A stretch of DNA of 64,000 nt from Promerops cafer (GCA_013398275.1 VZSE01006029.1:1250438-1314437), one strand, 5' to 3'. Positions 24,603 to 38,300 are shown, numbered from the stretch's first letter. The notes: generated by a model from the sequence alone, not told the origin. Numbers and translations: made by a program.

Positions 24603-27600
24603 ATTGAAATAAATAACATCAGGCAACGTAAAGAAAACATACTTGACTGTTTTTTAAATGCTAGCTACTTTCAGCCCCCTGAAATACATCTTAAAAATCT
24701 ATTTCACATTACGAAGGATTCATTAGCTTTATTATGATAGAGAGTTAGGAAGCAAGCAAAACACTAGTCTTAACCTTAAATTAATCCATTCACTGCACTT
24801 CCTAGTGCTCCTTTCTTGGGTGGAACAGAACAAAAGAACACAACACGCAGCAGCAGCAGCTGCCACAGCAGGTAGGCAGATGTATGAATACAGCCGAGCA
24901 GCCCATCTGCTGAACTAAAGCCCTGAAAACGCTCTAGTTACCAACAGCATGTCCTTAACCTTATTCCCTTGAGCTGCGTAATCAGATGAGCAAGCAGAAG
25001 CACCAGGTCCTACGATGAACTAAAGTTAGTTATACACACAACAAATTTTTCAAATGCATGCAGAAACGACCCACTAAATACAGACCAAAGTCCAAGACTT
25101 AGCCTTTAGGAAGGGAATTTTTTTTTTTTTTTAAACACACAGTTTATCCTAATTTAATAAATTTGTAAATTGAAAGACACAATGCTTCTTCCCATTTCAG
25201 CAAAACTATGTGCTCAATTTGTGTAAGAAAATCAAATTCAAAAGCTTCATCATATGATGGGGTGGATTTCTCAATCCTTATCCTAATTTCCTTTACGACA
25301 GTAACGCAGAATAGTATCATTGGAGTTCATTACTCATCTCCAGGTTATCACACTACTACTGCAACTACAGCACTTTGGCAGACCACACTGAAGTTTTGTT
25401 GTCTCCAGAACTTGAATACTCACTCAACAGAATTAGTAATGGCAAAAGGACTTAACAAAAAGCTAACCTAACAAGGTACACATTTGGACTTGGGGAATAA
25501 AAAGCTAAAAGCAACAACAAAGTAATGGAACAGATTCAGAAAAGTTCTCATTCAGGTTTTCCACGGGGAAAACTGATCTATTCCAAAATGTGTCCCCCAT
25601 CCTCTTCCCACAAGAACTCCAGAAATTTGTTTGGATCCATTTTTTATTAACAAAGGTAGTCTAATGCTGTCTTTTCTTCTTAAAATCAAAATTTTAAACA
25701 CTGTGTCTTATATAATGAACTTTAAGACAATAGTCAAGGGAGCCCATACACTTAGCAAGTAAAACTATTTTTCTATCTTGGTTGTAATTCAGTGGTGACT
25801 CTACTCACAGATACCAACTGCCCTTAACCAGCAACCAATGTAAAGAAGATTTACAAGTTTATGCTTTCACATCTTGCATTCTTTTGTGGAGGAGAGATGC
25901 TTTCAGTCACTTTGGACGCAAAATGCCAGGACAGACTGTTTGACTGAAGGTGATTTGTCCCAGACAAGTTTTAGGGAGAAAATATCAGCACATTTATTAC
26001 CCTTCTTGTAGCCACTGTCAAGAGGACCTTCTACAGCACGAAGCAGAGGGCAAAAGGAAAGGCACAAGCATTTATCACTCCTCTTAAAATAGCATTTGAA
26101 TGTCACCTTTAAAACCACACTCTTAAATCTCTTTAGTGCTCGGCTGGGATATTAACACTTCCTAAATCACTTGGAGGTAAACTCCTATGAGCCTTCTTCA
26201 TATCTCTGATACCTATTTGGTTTTATTTCATTTCCATTATTAGGCAGAAGCCATCTGTATTATTTACCACCTCGTTCAGTTTATTAGAGCACACCATAAG
26301 GAAGCTTCAACAAGGTGAGGAGGAACCTCCTTCACCAAAAGAAGCTCTTGCTATTAGACTGCCCCAGAGCAGACCGCAGTCATGGTGAAGATCCCTGATT
26401 GCTCAAGGACTTCTGGCACTGCGACTACTGATGCTCACTGCCATCAGGAGCTGTTAAAGCTGGACATCCGTGTGCACTGAGAGTCTGCATCTAACAGAAC
26501 AGTCTCTGTCTGGAAGTGCTAAAAAGCAGAGCATACAGATACTGTTACCTCCCAACCACTGATGTAATCTGGGCAATATCAAACTGGAGCTGAGTAGATC
26601 TCACCCATCCATTAGAAACAGCCACACAGTTATAAACTTGTAAGAATTTCCACTCATTTTATTATATAAATCATGCCTGCTAAAGAACCATTTTTTAAGA
26701 CAAGCAGGCTCTACTCTCCTGAAGCACTAATGAAACCTTATAACAAGCTAACAGAGCATCTCCAGAAACAAGGTTACAAGCATCAACCACTCATTTGAAT
26801 CTGCTTTGTTTACTGTTTTTCAGCTGACAAGCATCCAATAAAATTCAGGCCAGTCAGCCGCTGATAACAGTCAACATCAGCTCACAGTAGCTTGGATCTG
26901 CTACTATACCCAGAGCACCAAATTAAAATAGGGTAATGGTTTCGTTTTACTAAACACACACTGTTCAGCTCACATCATCCCAATTTGCAGGTTTGGGCTA
27001 AGTACTGTCCCTCACAACGCAGGAGATGTGCTAAGGAACCTAGCAATCACCTGGCTTCCTGAGCACACACACTTTCAAAAGAAAAGTAACCTTTAAGTTT
27101 ATGAAGCAGTTTGTAAACAAATCCATCATCTAAATTAAGAGCAAAAATGCTGTTTGCCATTACACGATTTTAGATCTGCATTTTTATCTGAGGCACGATT
27201 CAGCTTCATGTTTGAGCTCTGGATGCTAAAGTTACGACATCCAAAACATAGTGTAAGGCCACAGTAAAGAAGATGTCCCAAATTTTAGGAGTATTTCTTC
27301 AGATTTAAGTCCAGCCTCAAATTTAATGACCACAGCCCTTAACAGGCAGTTGTGCTCTCACCAAACCTTATTTTACTTTCCCCAATAAAAGTCACACCTC
27401 TGATGTGATATATGGCTAACAGCAGCTGTTGAAGCATGAAAGACAGTAGCAGCTACAGCCTGATCAAAATAAATTAACCAATGTTTTGATAAGGAAACAG
27501 TCAATACTGGAAATACCTACTAACCTCTCAATCTTCTATTCTAACAGGGTAGACATCTAGGTAGTTAAGCAAGTCACATGAGTCAGAGCCTTATTTTAAG

Positions 27601-30405
27601 TTGCAACTATGTCTGCTTCTTTCAAAACAAAAGAAAGCCAACACATAAATAAAAGTAGGACCTGCATCAAGCAGTAATTCTTGTTAAAATACTCATTCAG
27701 CACCACTGTCCACTTCCCCATAGATGCAGACATACTAACAGCAAGACTAACTGTGATAAACTCAGCTTACAGTAATTATTTTTATTAAATAGTTTAAAAT
27801 AAGGGATGGTACATCTTCTTCTCTACATTCCTGCAACTTAAAACTAACATACACAGAACCAGCGACTGTTTCTTGGGTACAAAGTGAAGAGTATCTGAAC
27901 CCTTAGAAAGGTGGATAGCTGAAACAAAGTATGAATATATGAAAAGACAGTGAATTTTTTTTATTGCCATCTTAAACTATACAGGTTCTGCTATAAAATT
28001 CTATTACTTTTCTGTTCCTGAAGATGAAAGATGGCTCCAAGAAGACTGACCTAAAGAGTCAATGAATATATTTCGTTAAGGCTGCCTAGACAGCCTGTTT
28101 CTGTTCAAAGTAGTGGTGCGATCTGAACCACCAGGACACAGTCAATTGCTTAACAACCCTGTTGTCTCAACAGACAAAGCTTACATTTACTCCAGTTTGC
28201 AACATTCCAATCTTAAACAGCTAGATCTCAAATTTAAGTAGTAGTTAACCATTGTCCAGCTTAATATTCCAAAGCTGCATGCACTCAGTTGTCTTCAGCA
28301 GCTTCCCACTTTTGTAAGTTGGACTAAACTTACATACACATAACTTACTAGGGCTGCATACACTAAAAACCTGAACTTCATTAGTTTTGCAGCCAAAGCA
28401 GCAGATCCAGGCAGTCAAGACCAGGAAGCAGCAAGGGCAGCACACAGATGCCCATGCCCTACACACCATCCCCACATTCTGCCATTCAAAAGAACATTTT
28501 GTAAATCAACAGGTTCCTTGATTCAGCTATCAACACTTCTACAGAAGAAATTCAGCAGCATTTGGCTGCACAGCAAATAAACTGAATAAACAGAAGGTGA
28601 GAAGGCAACTGACTGTTTCAAGCTCAAAATGACATGTGTCATGCAGAGTTATATTTTTACAGCTATTAGTTGATACCTCTGACGAAACTCTGAAGTACTT
28701 GACAGAGACAAAGCAGCTACTCACATAATGGAAGTATGCCCTTACATACAATGCAATAAACACCACAAATACTGAGCTGTTTTGAAGAACTAGGCTAAAA
28801 AGACCTCTCGTGCTAAAAAACAACACCATGCCAAAGGTAATTTTGAGACCAGAGCCTCAAAATGTAGGATTAAACATTAGGCTACTAAATCTGCATTTAA
28901 ACATTACACATTTAAACTGCTTTTCAAAACTGCTAAGCTCCTGCTGGCTGTTAGGGGTAGTAATTTAAGCATTTGCCGCATGGAAGGACATGACATAAAT
29001 GACAGCAATGAAAGTCACATTCTTACTTTACTCATAAAGTTGAAGGAAAACATTCACCAAAAACTTCATAAACACATGTAACACCAAGACAACATAGAAA
29101 AAGTCATGACAAGACATTCAAATTGAGCAAGATGGCTGGTGAGGCTTCTACATTTCACCTTATTCACCTAGTGAGCACACAGAAGTGCTGATGCCAGGAC
29201 AGTTATGCAAGTGCCTGACCGTGTCCGTGGGAAGCATGCCTCGTCTCCTACGTGCTTAATGCTTACTTTTCATTGCTGTCACAGACGCCATGCATGGTAC
29301 ATTCCTCCTGCATACAGATTAGCCAAAATATAAGACCAGACCTGCAATGTGATTGCAACATCATTTCTGACTGCAGCTTCCAAAGAAACTTGGTTTCCTG
29401 AATGCCTGAAGACCTTTTTTTTTGTTTAATTCACTTAGAATGCTTTCCTACTATGCACTTCACACAGCACAGCTGTGTTAAAAATTAAGTCCGTATAGTT
29501 CAGACATCAAAGGACGGCAGGAATCTCGTTCCCCCTTGTCCCTGGAAAGGAAGACAGGACTTGCAAAGATGAAAAGAAGGACCTGATGCACTTCAGGAGT
29601 ATTCTGACTTAGTGGGAAGCATAAGCAAATATGACTTAAGCATTTCTGAAAAGTTTGGTTTCACCTTTATCTTAGTAAAATTCAGTTAGTTCTTCACAGA
29701 AATACATCCTTACAAGAATTTGCAGTAGCAGCTTAAAAGCTGTCAATGTCTCTTGTTAAATTAAGAAAAGGGGTGAGGGGGAAGGGAAAACCTTAGGTGC
29801 CTTTCCTCAAAGGTCACAGGTTTTGCCAATGTACAATCAGCTAAAGTGCCATGAATGATATTCAGTAACATTTTTTTGCCAAGAAATCCATGAAATCGTA
29901 CATTTCTCATAAAATCCTTCCACAAAATCCAAATTGGATTTTCTTTCCTTAATGTATGATGTATGTTGGCAAAAACAGGCTTTCACCGAGGCAACTGAGG
30001 GCACTACAGCCTTCGAATATTTGGCAGCTTGCTGCTGTCAAGCAGCTGATGCAGGAATGACCAGCCCAGAGTTCAGCCTGTGCCACACATTTGGAAACAA
30101 TATCCTACGTCATTCAAGTTCACAGGAGCTCTGATACGAGACCACAGCAGCGTCACTGAGGAAGACTCTGATGCAAACCCACTGAGCCTCGCTGTTACAT
30201 CACACGAAGGCATTTGCCATACCAGTTGGGCTGCAAACTCTTTGCCCTAACATGGGAGCACTGCTAATTTTAAGTCAGTGCCTATAATATTACAGAAGAA
30301 GCCTCAGCATGTCTTTTCTTTCCTGATCAGAAGAAAAAGAGGAAATTTTAGAGCCATTTATTAGAGCACATACTTGGAGGCCTTTAATGAGGTAACTGGA
30401 GGAAC

Positions 30406-30453
30406 AAAAAAAAAAAAAAAAAAAAAAAAAAAANAAAAAAAAAAAAAAAAAAA
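30406..30453. repeat. Poly(A) run of about 48 nt with one N
   Basis: An uninterrupted A-run broken only by a single N at 30434. No recognisable retrocopy precedes it, and avian CR1 elements do not end in poly(A). The N suggests the assembler or consensus caller could not resolve the homopolymer, so the true length is uncertain. Confidence 0.9.
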
Positions 30454-31029
30454 GCGTTTTTTACATTTAAGTACATTACAAACATGAGGTGAGAGAAGAG
30501 GGAACAAGCCTAATCTAGAACTACTTCAGTTTTAGTGTTACGTAACCTGGAATTTTAAGAGGCCTTTTTCATTGCATGATCACCCTCTCTCCCAACATAA
30601 GTATAAAACACATATGTGAGGTGGTTAATCTAAAAATAGTCCCAGATAAGTAAGAGAAACAATTGTGGTCACAAAAATATTTCAGGAATACTCTTCAAAA
30701 CATTTGACAGAGGTGTTAACCTCGCAAATAACTCTACAAAGGGGAGCAGTAACATGCTTAACGTGACCCCTTAATGAGGTTTGACGATGCCAAGGCAGCA
30801 ATATGGCCAATATTAAAAAAAAAAAAAATACAGAAAATTGTATGGGCTACACAGCTGCCTTGTTTTGGTGGGCTGGGGACATTCAGCTGAGCGCTCACTG
30901 CTCCACGGCTGTGCGATGGCCAGGCGAGCACAAAGCCCTGGCAGGGCCAGCGGGGCGGTGGTGTCAGAGAGAAGACTTATATTGTCGCCATCAGTCACCC
31001 AGAAATCTCCCCGCAATTACATTCCCTTC

Positions 31030-31700
31030 TCAAGCTGACACTAAACCGGCCCGGGTGTTCAAGAGGTGGGGCCAGCGGCGACCCCGCTGGGGCGCTGAAA
31101 AAAACACCCCGCGCAAGCGATGGCTCCGGGCTTTTTGTGCACCTACTGCAGTTGTCACTGATTAACCAACTGATCTGGCAATTTCCTACATTCTTTTGCA
31201 TTTAAAAAGGATCTGAGAGGCCCGAGAGTCATCCCCTTGCATATTCCCGGGGGAGTGGGAGGCTGCGCCCCGGCCTGCTGGGCTAGGGCGCGGAGGGGCC
31301 CCGCCACCCTCCTGCCCTCCTCCCCCAGCCCGGGCCTGCAGCTGAAAATAATTTATCTGCTCGCTCCGCCGGGCTCCCGGCATATGCGATTGGGAGGGAA
31401 ACGTATCCATCATGGATAAACTTGAGCACAAAGACAGGCTGAGTGTCACAGGATACAAAAGGGCAGAGGTCGCCGCGGCGAGCGGGAGGGTTTGCGCAGC
31501 GCAGGGCAGGGCAGGGCGGCATGGCCGCCGCACGGCAGCGCCGGGCCGGGCCGGGCCTGCGCGGCCGGGCACAGCCCCCGAAGTAAACAAAGCCCGGGTC
31601 ACCAAAACCGGAAAAAAATGCGCTGAAAACAACGAAATAACCGGAGGGGTGACGAAGCTCTGAGTAACACGGAGCCTTTCCCCGCTCCTTTCGCCGAAAG
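31030..31700. promoter_or_regulatory. Intragenic CpG island in CHD7 intron 1
   Basis: About 670 bases of GC-rich, CpG-dense DNA stand in an otherwise CpG-poor intron, roughly 6.5 kb upstream of exon 2. Features seen include CCGGCCCGGG near 31047, GTCGCCGCGGCGAGCG near 31470, tandem GGGCA and GCCGG units at 31503-31555, and a non-repetitive core at 31339-31460 with an E-box CAGCTG followed by AAATAATTTATC. CpG islands inside genes are often alternative promoters or enhancers, so this is a candidate for either. No TATA box or clear first exon could be assigned on either strand. Several long frames run through it only because GC-rich DNA lacks stop codons. Confidence 0.7.
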
Positions 31701-32475
31701 CAGCTCACAGTGTTTACACCCAGAAAGTTGGGAACTGTAAAAATTCATGAGGTGGAGACTCAAATGTTTCCCAGAGTTTCTGAACACGTGATTTTCACCG
31801 AAATGTATTTTTTTAATCACGGGCAGGTTTTAAGACTTAATCGTATCCCAAAAGGCTATTTCCAGCTATAGAATTATGAGTGCTTTAAAGTAGCCAGACC
31901 CTATATTTTACTTTACCTGTTACAAGGCCAATACAATCATGTTTCATTCATAGTTTATGAAGTCTGAAAAACCACTTGATGAAATTACAGTCTACCGATA
32001 CCACACATGGTATATTTGTCCACGTATATTCTATAATCATTTCAATTTATGACTTGTACTTAAGAGTCATTTTCCTGTACATGTGTTCTTCATAAATACT
32101 GGTAGATCGCAATCTGTGCTTGTACGGGAACCACATATCCACACTCATTTCTGTGAAGATAAATACACCCTATGCACCCAAAGGGAAAAGCCAGTTTTCA
32201 CATGACTAAAGAGAACACACTTCAGGACTAAGGAACAAAATGGTAGTTCCCCCTTATACTCTTTACATGTGGCAACATGAATCATCCTACGTCTGAACTT
32301 AAGCTCTCACTCAACTTCCAGTATTGATGATCCTTTTTGCCTCATACACTTAAGCATACCGTCTTGACCCTTTCAGCAAAGAAAAAAATTATTACACACT
32401 ACACCAGGAAAGGATTACAAATGGTCTTTTTTAGAAAAAGATAACATCAGCATTTCCTAATGTATTTTAAATGAA

Positions 32476-32535
32476 ATCACACAGTGAATGGTTTGGGTTG
32501 GAAGAGACCTTAGAGATCATCCCAAGACCCAAACA
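32476..32535 (-). mobile_element. CR1 LINE 3'-tip fragment
   Basis: Sixty bases reading ATCACACAGTGAATGG, then TTTGGGTTGGAAGAGACC and TTAGAGATCATCCCAAGACC, match the reverse complement of the terminal CR1 sequence. Only the extreme 3' end was inserted or retained. Confidence 0.8.
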
Positions 32536-34126
32536 CTGAATTTTAGAAATTTAAAATTTTCTTCTTTTTTTAGATTTTAACTTAGTTACAAAAAAGACCT
32601 GTAGCATCAGACTAATTATGTATTTTATCATATGCTATCATATGTTGCATAACTCCAACAGCTATTTAAAAGAAATGTTAAATTATTTCACTAACTTAAA
32701 ATCAGCCACAAAGAAAAAGGGTTGGGGAGGGAGGGTGTGAAGACAGACAGTACACTGCAGGACAGAATACAGTACATGGAGTAAACAGATTTCAGAAACC
32801 TTCATTTAGGGCTTGGACCATCAGGTGGGTCCAGTAATGTCCCACAGAATACAGGGGACAGCTGAGATACAGGACAGATACCCAAATGATCTTTTACAAC
32901 TACTGTTAATTGGACTACTTAAATTTGAGGGGTTTGTTAGTTTTAACAAAATTAACATATGTACCTTGAACATTCTACTGTTTTTTTGGAGGATATGCCA
33001 AAAAAAGGGGCTTATTCTTGGTCAGTGTAATTGAAGCAGGCTCTTGCACATACAAATGAAGTTTAGGGTTTTTTGTGGTTTTTTGGGTTTTTTTAATATA
33101 ACACCTGGCTCACAGTGATCATCAGTACTTACTCAAACCACAACATAAACAGCTATACCAAGCTGTTCTCCCCAGTGGACAATGCCAAGGGAAAAGTGTC
33201 TGGAGCTCTCAACAGCTTCTAATGTATAAGACTACAATACTTAAGAGTAAGCTCAAGTTCACTCCGACATGGAAAAGGGGTACCTAGACAGCATAAACAT
33301 TAGTGCCAGAAATTTAAAAATTGCACTGGGGACTGTCAGATGAGTACAACCCTTGCCAGTCCTCATGTGCAGTGTGGCCCTTCTGTCCAAGCAGGACTGA
33401 GCGCAATGTTTTTCCTCTAGAAAAGCAGGTTCAAAGGGAAGACAACTAAATTTTCTTGTGCAAAACTTTAATGGGACATCAGCTTTTTCTTCACACTGAA
33501 GAAAACCAACTGGGGTGTTTTCAAGCATCTTGCTTAATCAATTTGCAGTTCTAAAATTACTCCAGGATAGTTAAGTTGAAATGAACAAAAAGAGCCTTCC
33601 AGGGGAAAGAATGACATGTAAAATTCTACAACTATGCAATTTCACTCCCTTCTCATCAAAATTTTGAAGAACTTGGAAGTGACTCTTTTGATGTGCAACC
33701 TTCTGACCCAGAACCCAAAGCCACAGTCATTCAAAATAGTGCAACCAACATGAGCAGCTGACATTCATCTACCACATTTTTTTACACCCAACAGGAAAGT
33801 TCTTGAGCTACCTTCAATTCCCCACAGGCTCTGCACAGATAAATGATGAACATACAAGAGCAGTGCTGCATTCACGGATTAGATGTGAAAGGGAATTTTT
33901 AGTCATCTAGAACTGAACTTGGAAACCAGTTCCACTTCATGGTACGCCCCACCTTCTTTCAAAAAGCAGGGCTAAACTTAATTTTCTAATAGAAAGCACT
34001 ATCTCCACTGTTTCTAATGATTCACAGTCTATTTAAATTACCTGTTAAGCTTATCAATTTTACTGCAGCACCTGCAGAGAATTAGAACTTTCCACACCCT
34101 TTTCAGTTAAAATAAACTTTAAAAAC

Positions 34127-34325
34127 CCTACAGCCCCCCAAAACCCAAACAAACAAACCCAAAACAAAACTTTCCACATTGCCCTCCCCTCAACAAGCCC
34201 AAAAATTTATTTCTACTCACAAAAAACTGTGAGGTTAAAATTTAGGGTACAGGGTCAGGGCGTTTCTGTGTGTTTTGTGTTATTTTGTGTGGGGGTTTTT
34301 TGTTGTTGCTTTTGTTGTGGTTTTT
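34127..34325. repeat. A/C-rich tract followed by a G/T-rich tract
   Basis: From about 34127 to 34170 the plus strand is nearly all A and C (CCCCCCAAAACCC, AACAAACAAACCC). From about 34258 to 34325 it is nearly all G and T (TGTGTGTTTTGTG, GGGGGTTTTTTGTTGTTGC). The two tracts are roughly complementary in composition and could pair loosely as an inverted arrangement, but no exact stem is present. Confidence 0.7.
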
Positions 34326-34912
34326 GAAGTAGAAAAAGCAAGAAAATTAAAGGAGTGGGAAGGCTGCCTAAAAGATGAGAGTATTATTTTACAAGCTTAT
34401 AGGAAGGCTTATTTTGATAATTTTGAAAGAGTTTGATTGCAAACTTTGCTTGACTAGGAATTTCTTTCGTGTTTGTAAATACCTGGAGAAGTGAAAGTAT
34501 GACCAAGAAAATGGCTCATTAAAAAAACCCAAGCAAACCCATTTAAGTAGCAAGGATCCCAGAACAAGAGAACTGAGGACTGTTAACCAAGTACTATGGG
34601 AAGACTGCTATTATACAGATTTGTGTAAACAGCCAAGTTTAGAGCTATTTCACCTACTATTGAGAGTCCAGTTCTCAGAACAAGACCTACAATGACTAGT
34701 GAATTATCTATGCAACAGTGCAATGTAGAAACACTACTAGGAAAATCTTTTTCCTATCAAGAGTCAAAAACCTGCTAGTTAAAGGTGAATAAACTCCAAC
34801 AGCTACAAGTGTATTCTTTTGCTTATCAACTACATAGTGAGGACACTTAGAACAGGTACAAAGAACTCTGAATTTCCAGTGCTAAACATTTCCAAAGTTA
34901 CTTTATCTCTAC

Positions 34913-34957
34913 AAAAAAAAAAAAAAAAAAAAAAAAAAAAANAAAAAAAAAAAAAAA
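34913..34957. repeat. Poly(A) run of about 45 nt with one N
   Basis: An A-run interrupted only by N at 34942. As at 30406, nothing upstream resembles a retrocopied gene, so the run is best read as a homopolymer whose length was not resolved in assembly. Confidence 0.9.
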
Positions 34958-35194
34958 CACACCAAGAAAAGAAGCCTCATCCAGAATAAGATAGCCACCA
35001 AGAGACTGAAAAATTATACTATGTTTTACTTAAGCATTAGTAAATGGCATTATTGTAGCATAGACTTAGATCACCTGAACCCAATAATGAAGTGCACAGC
35101 TGAGGAAAAAGCATGGATAAGGCTCTGCTAGAGATCAATTGATTTAGAAGTCACAGGAATTAGTGGCAGATTAAATACTTACGCTGTATTTGCA

Positions 35195-35310
35195 AATATT
35201 ATTTGGATCTGCAGCTGAGACTCAGGTAACTTTAATTAATTATGCTTGCAAAGCAATAAAATCTAGCTCCTTGTCCCTCCAATTGCATGTACTATATAAA
35301 ACTAGTTTTG
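35195..35310. promoter_or_regulatory. Candidate conserved non-coding element rich in homeodomain motifs
   Basis: A non-repetitive stretch containing TTTGCAAATATTATTTGG (an octamer-like ATTTGCAAAT variant), the E-box CAGCTG near 35212, the composite AACTTTAATTAATTATGC near 35228 and ATTGCATG near 35283. Clustering of TAATTA, octamer and E-box cores without simple-repeat structure resembles vertebrate developmental enhancers. Conservation cannot be tested here. Confidence 0.25.
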
Positions 35311-38300
35311 AAAGTAGAAATACATAAAACTACTTGAAAGGATGAACTGCCTGCTGTCACTACACAATGACCTTTCCTGACCAACATTTTACAGTACCTT
35401 TTAAATTACTGTATCTGATCACAAAGCATCATCCAAAAATCTGAAACACATAAAAGCATGATTCTTCCTTTCCTATCCTGCTTAGCACCTGAAATCCATG
35501 TACCTGTGTTTTCAGGCATCAGTTATCCCAAAGTTTAGTGTTGACACAGAAGCAAGGAAGATCACCTCAGAGGAGTCCATGTTATGTCCTCAAGTGAGAC
35601 TGCATCTCCAAAGCAAAGCAAGCAATGAAACAGCACACCTCAGTAACAGCCAGTCATCAGAATCGGGCTCCTCTGGACACTGCATACCAGTGTGCCAAGC
35701 TTGGACAGGAATGAATTGTTCAGGAAGAAAATGCTATTTGAGAAACTTCAGTGCTTACCACTCACAAGTAAATGAAGACTTAATAGACTCATCTGCTACC
35801 ACCTGGTCTTTATATGAACTGTTAAGAGGGCTGCATTTCCCTCAAAGCCAGGTCTTCCCAGTGCAATGGATGCCAACACCAACTGCACCTATCGTATCTC
35901 CGCAGTACTCAACACATTCTGCGCAGCTCAAAAACCAAAAGTGAAGAGTCAAGCAAAAGGTACTGGAACCAGCTTCACTGAGATGTCTACAAGGCAACAG
36001 CAATGGCAACAGCTGTCAACCAGATTTGCTCATCGGGATTGTCAGGAGTTCCAGCCTCCTGAGCATCCAGGTAAGCCAGCTGCCACCTTCCCTTTCGTAT
36101 GCTTTCCTCACTAGTCAGCTATGCCTCTCACAGCAGCCCTGGGTTACACAACAGGCTGCACTATAATCATATTCAAAAGCTGAGGCTACCAAAAACTAGA
36201 AGTATTTATTTAAAATTAGGACTTTTTTGTGTGTATCTTTTTTTTTTTTCTTTTTTTTCTGTGGGGAAGGCTGCATTTGTGTTTGATCTGTGGCTGCTTA
36301 TAAATTAACTTTCTAGGGGCAGGCTAAGTGAAGGTTTTATTGAACAAATGGTAAGTTTTAGACTTGACAATATTGACAGTCTCTTATCAAAAAAGAGAGT
36401 ATCTATACTTATATACAAAACCATAAATGGCATTGGACATTTTTCTGATTATTTAACACCTACATTTTTAGGCACGTGCATTTATAAGTGCACTGGTTAG
36501 GTGTTAGTAGCACTAAATGCTAAATGGTGTATGTATTCTAGTAACTCTTCCTGACACCTCCATATAAAATGGATTCTTTAGAATGAATGGAAGATGCTAC
36601 GAAACAAGAATTACTGTGTATTTATAACCTTTTCAGTAATCAGTAATTGAAGCATTAGGTAAAAAGAAAAACCATCAAGAAAACTCAAACAAAACCACTT
36701 CAATATCTATGTGCTTAAAAGGAAAAATTCCCCTATTCTTTAGGGATCTCAAGATTGTAAACAACATCGCATACAGGAAGGATTATTACATTTTTCACAA
36801 CATCAAGATGCTCTACGAAGAAACAGGCGAAATCACTTTTTCTGTCTGCAATAAACATGTAATTCAATTTAGTTCATTTAAACCAGGAGAGTCAGCTCCA
36901 CAGTATCAGCCTGGTCCACAAATAGCCCTTGTTGATAATCTGAGAATTTGATTGTTGCTATGGCCATGACATGCTACTTCACCTGAGGATCAACAGTTAA
37001 TTTTTCATGTCTCGCACCTATGCCCTATGTCTTCTTCACAACAAGGACAAAACTGAGCTCTCTCTCACACCTTCTAAAACACTGAGTGAGGTAACAGCAT
37101 TAAAGCTGGAGCAGATTTACAGTAAGGTCCAGAAGAGTACTAAGAAAGCCTTTTTCTGCAGAGTTGGAGCCAAATAAAACAAGTTTAAACCAGAGTTTCA
37201 TTTGAGAGGCAAGGAGAAAGTATACATCAACAAAGCAGCGATGCAAGGAACATCTACAAGATAGAAATCTATGGAGCGCCTCTCTTTCAAACCTGTGATG
37301 GCAATATAGTCCAATCATTTACACTTTGTTGGAAAAATGGTGTCCATCTTATTTCACCAGAGACATGCTGCCTTTTAAGGTAACTGATACAAATTAAATG
37401 GTGCTATAGAACACACTGAAATCTTTTTACAGTTTTGAAAACTAGATTGAAGATTTCAGCATTTATCACAAACCTCACATTTTACAGGAGCTAGAGACCA
37501 TCCAGCCAGTTTCTCCTACTTTTCTGACCTAGGCATCTGCAGTTTTGAATTAATTAAAACCGAGATAACTACTAAAGCATCCATTTAAATTAATTTTGTA
37601 TTTCTGCTGCACCATACCATAGCTACTTAATCTGAGAGCCTTGTAGCCAGACAGACTAGCATACCAATTAACCAAACTCCTTAAACCATCTCACTCCGCT
37701 GTTTGTTGTTCCCAAACTTCAGAAATCACAAGCTGGATTCCCCTTGACCCTGATCTTGTGTCTTTCCTAGTAAGGCTCCAAGTGCAGAACACAGGGTGGG
37801 GAAGCTTCTTTTCAAAACATTGCAGAGCCTCTTCCCTGACTTCTCCATACACACTCCTACTCTTCAGTTGAACTCACAAACTATTAACATGGTAACTGCT
37901 CACAACTGAGCGCAGCTGAGAGGCTGAGTTGTGCAAATGTCATGCAAATCAGTGAAAACACTCCTTCTCACTAAGTCCTCCCCTTCTTGGTCAGTGTTTC
38001 ATCTGCTCCATGTTTTTCAAGACGGCAACACATCTCATGAGCAGAGAGCTTCTCTTCTCACTCTGCATGGAACAATGTGTAGCAGCTGCACTTGCACAGA
38101 AAACCACTGTTTTTGCACATTACACCTCTGTTAATGCAATACATCTATCATCCCAAAATGCACAGTTGCTCCTATCAGCAGCTCTATAATATTTTATTTA
38201 TTCAGTATCAGTTTCTGCCAACATCAAGCTAATAAATGCATGATCTCTAAGTAGAAATCAGTAGTTAAGTTACATATACTGTATTAGCCAGGATGTGGGG

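Noticed and set aside
31186..31708. Overlapping long open frames in the CpG island on both strands
   Set aside because: GC-rich islands lack stop codons. The frames are rich in R, A, G and P, lack a recognisable domain and run on both strands over the same bases.
30406..34957. Long poly(A) runs as tails of processed pseudogenes
   Set aside because: No coding or 3'-UTR-like retrocopy, target-site duplication or AATAAA signal could be identified upstream of either run.
35498..35944. 148-codon plus-strand open frame
   Set aside because: Its composition and motifs match nothing I recognise and it has no gene-like flanks; consistent with a chance frame.
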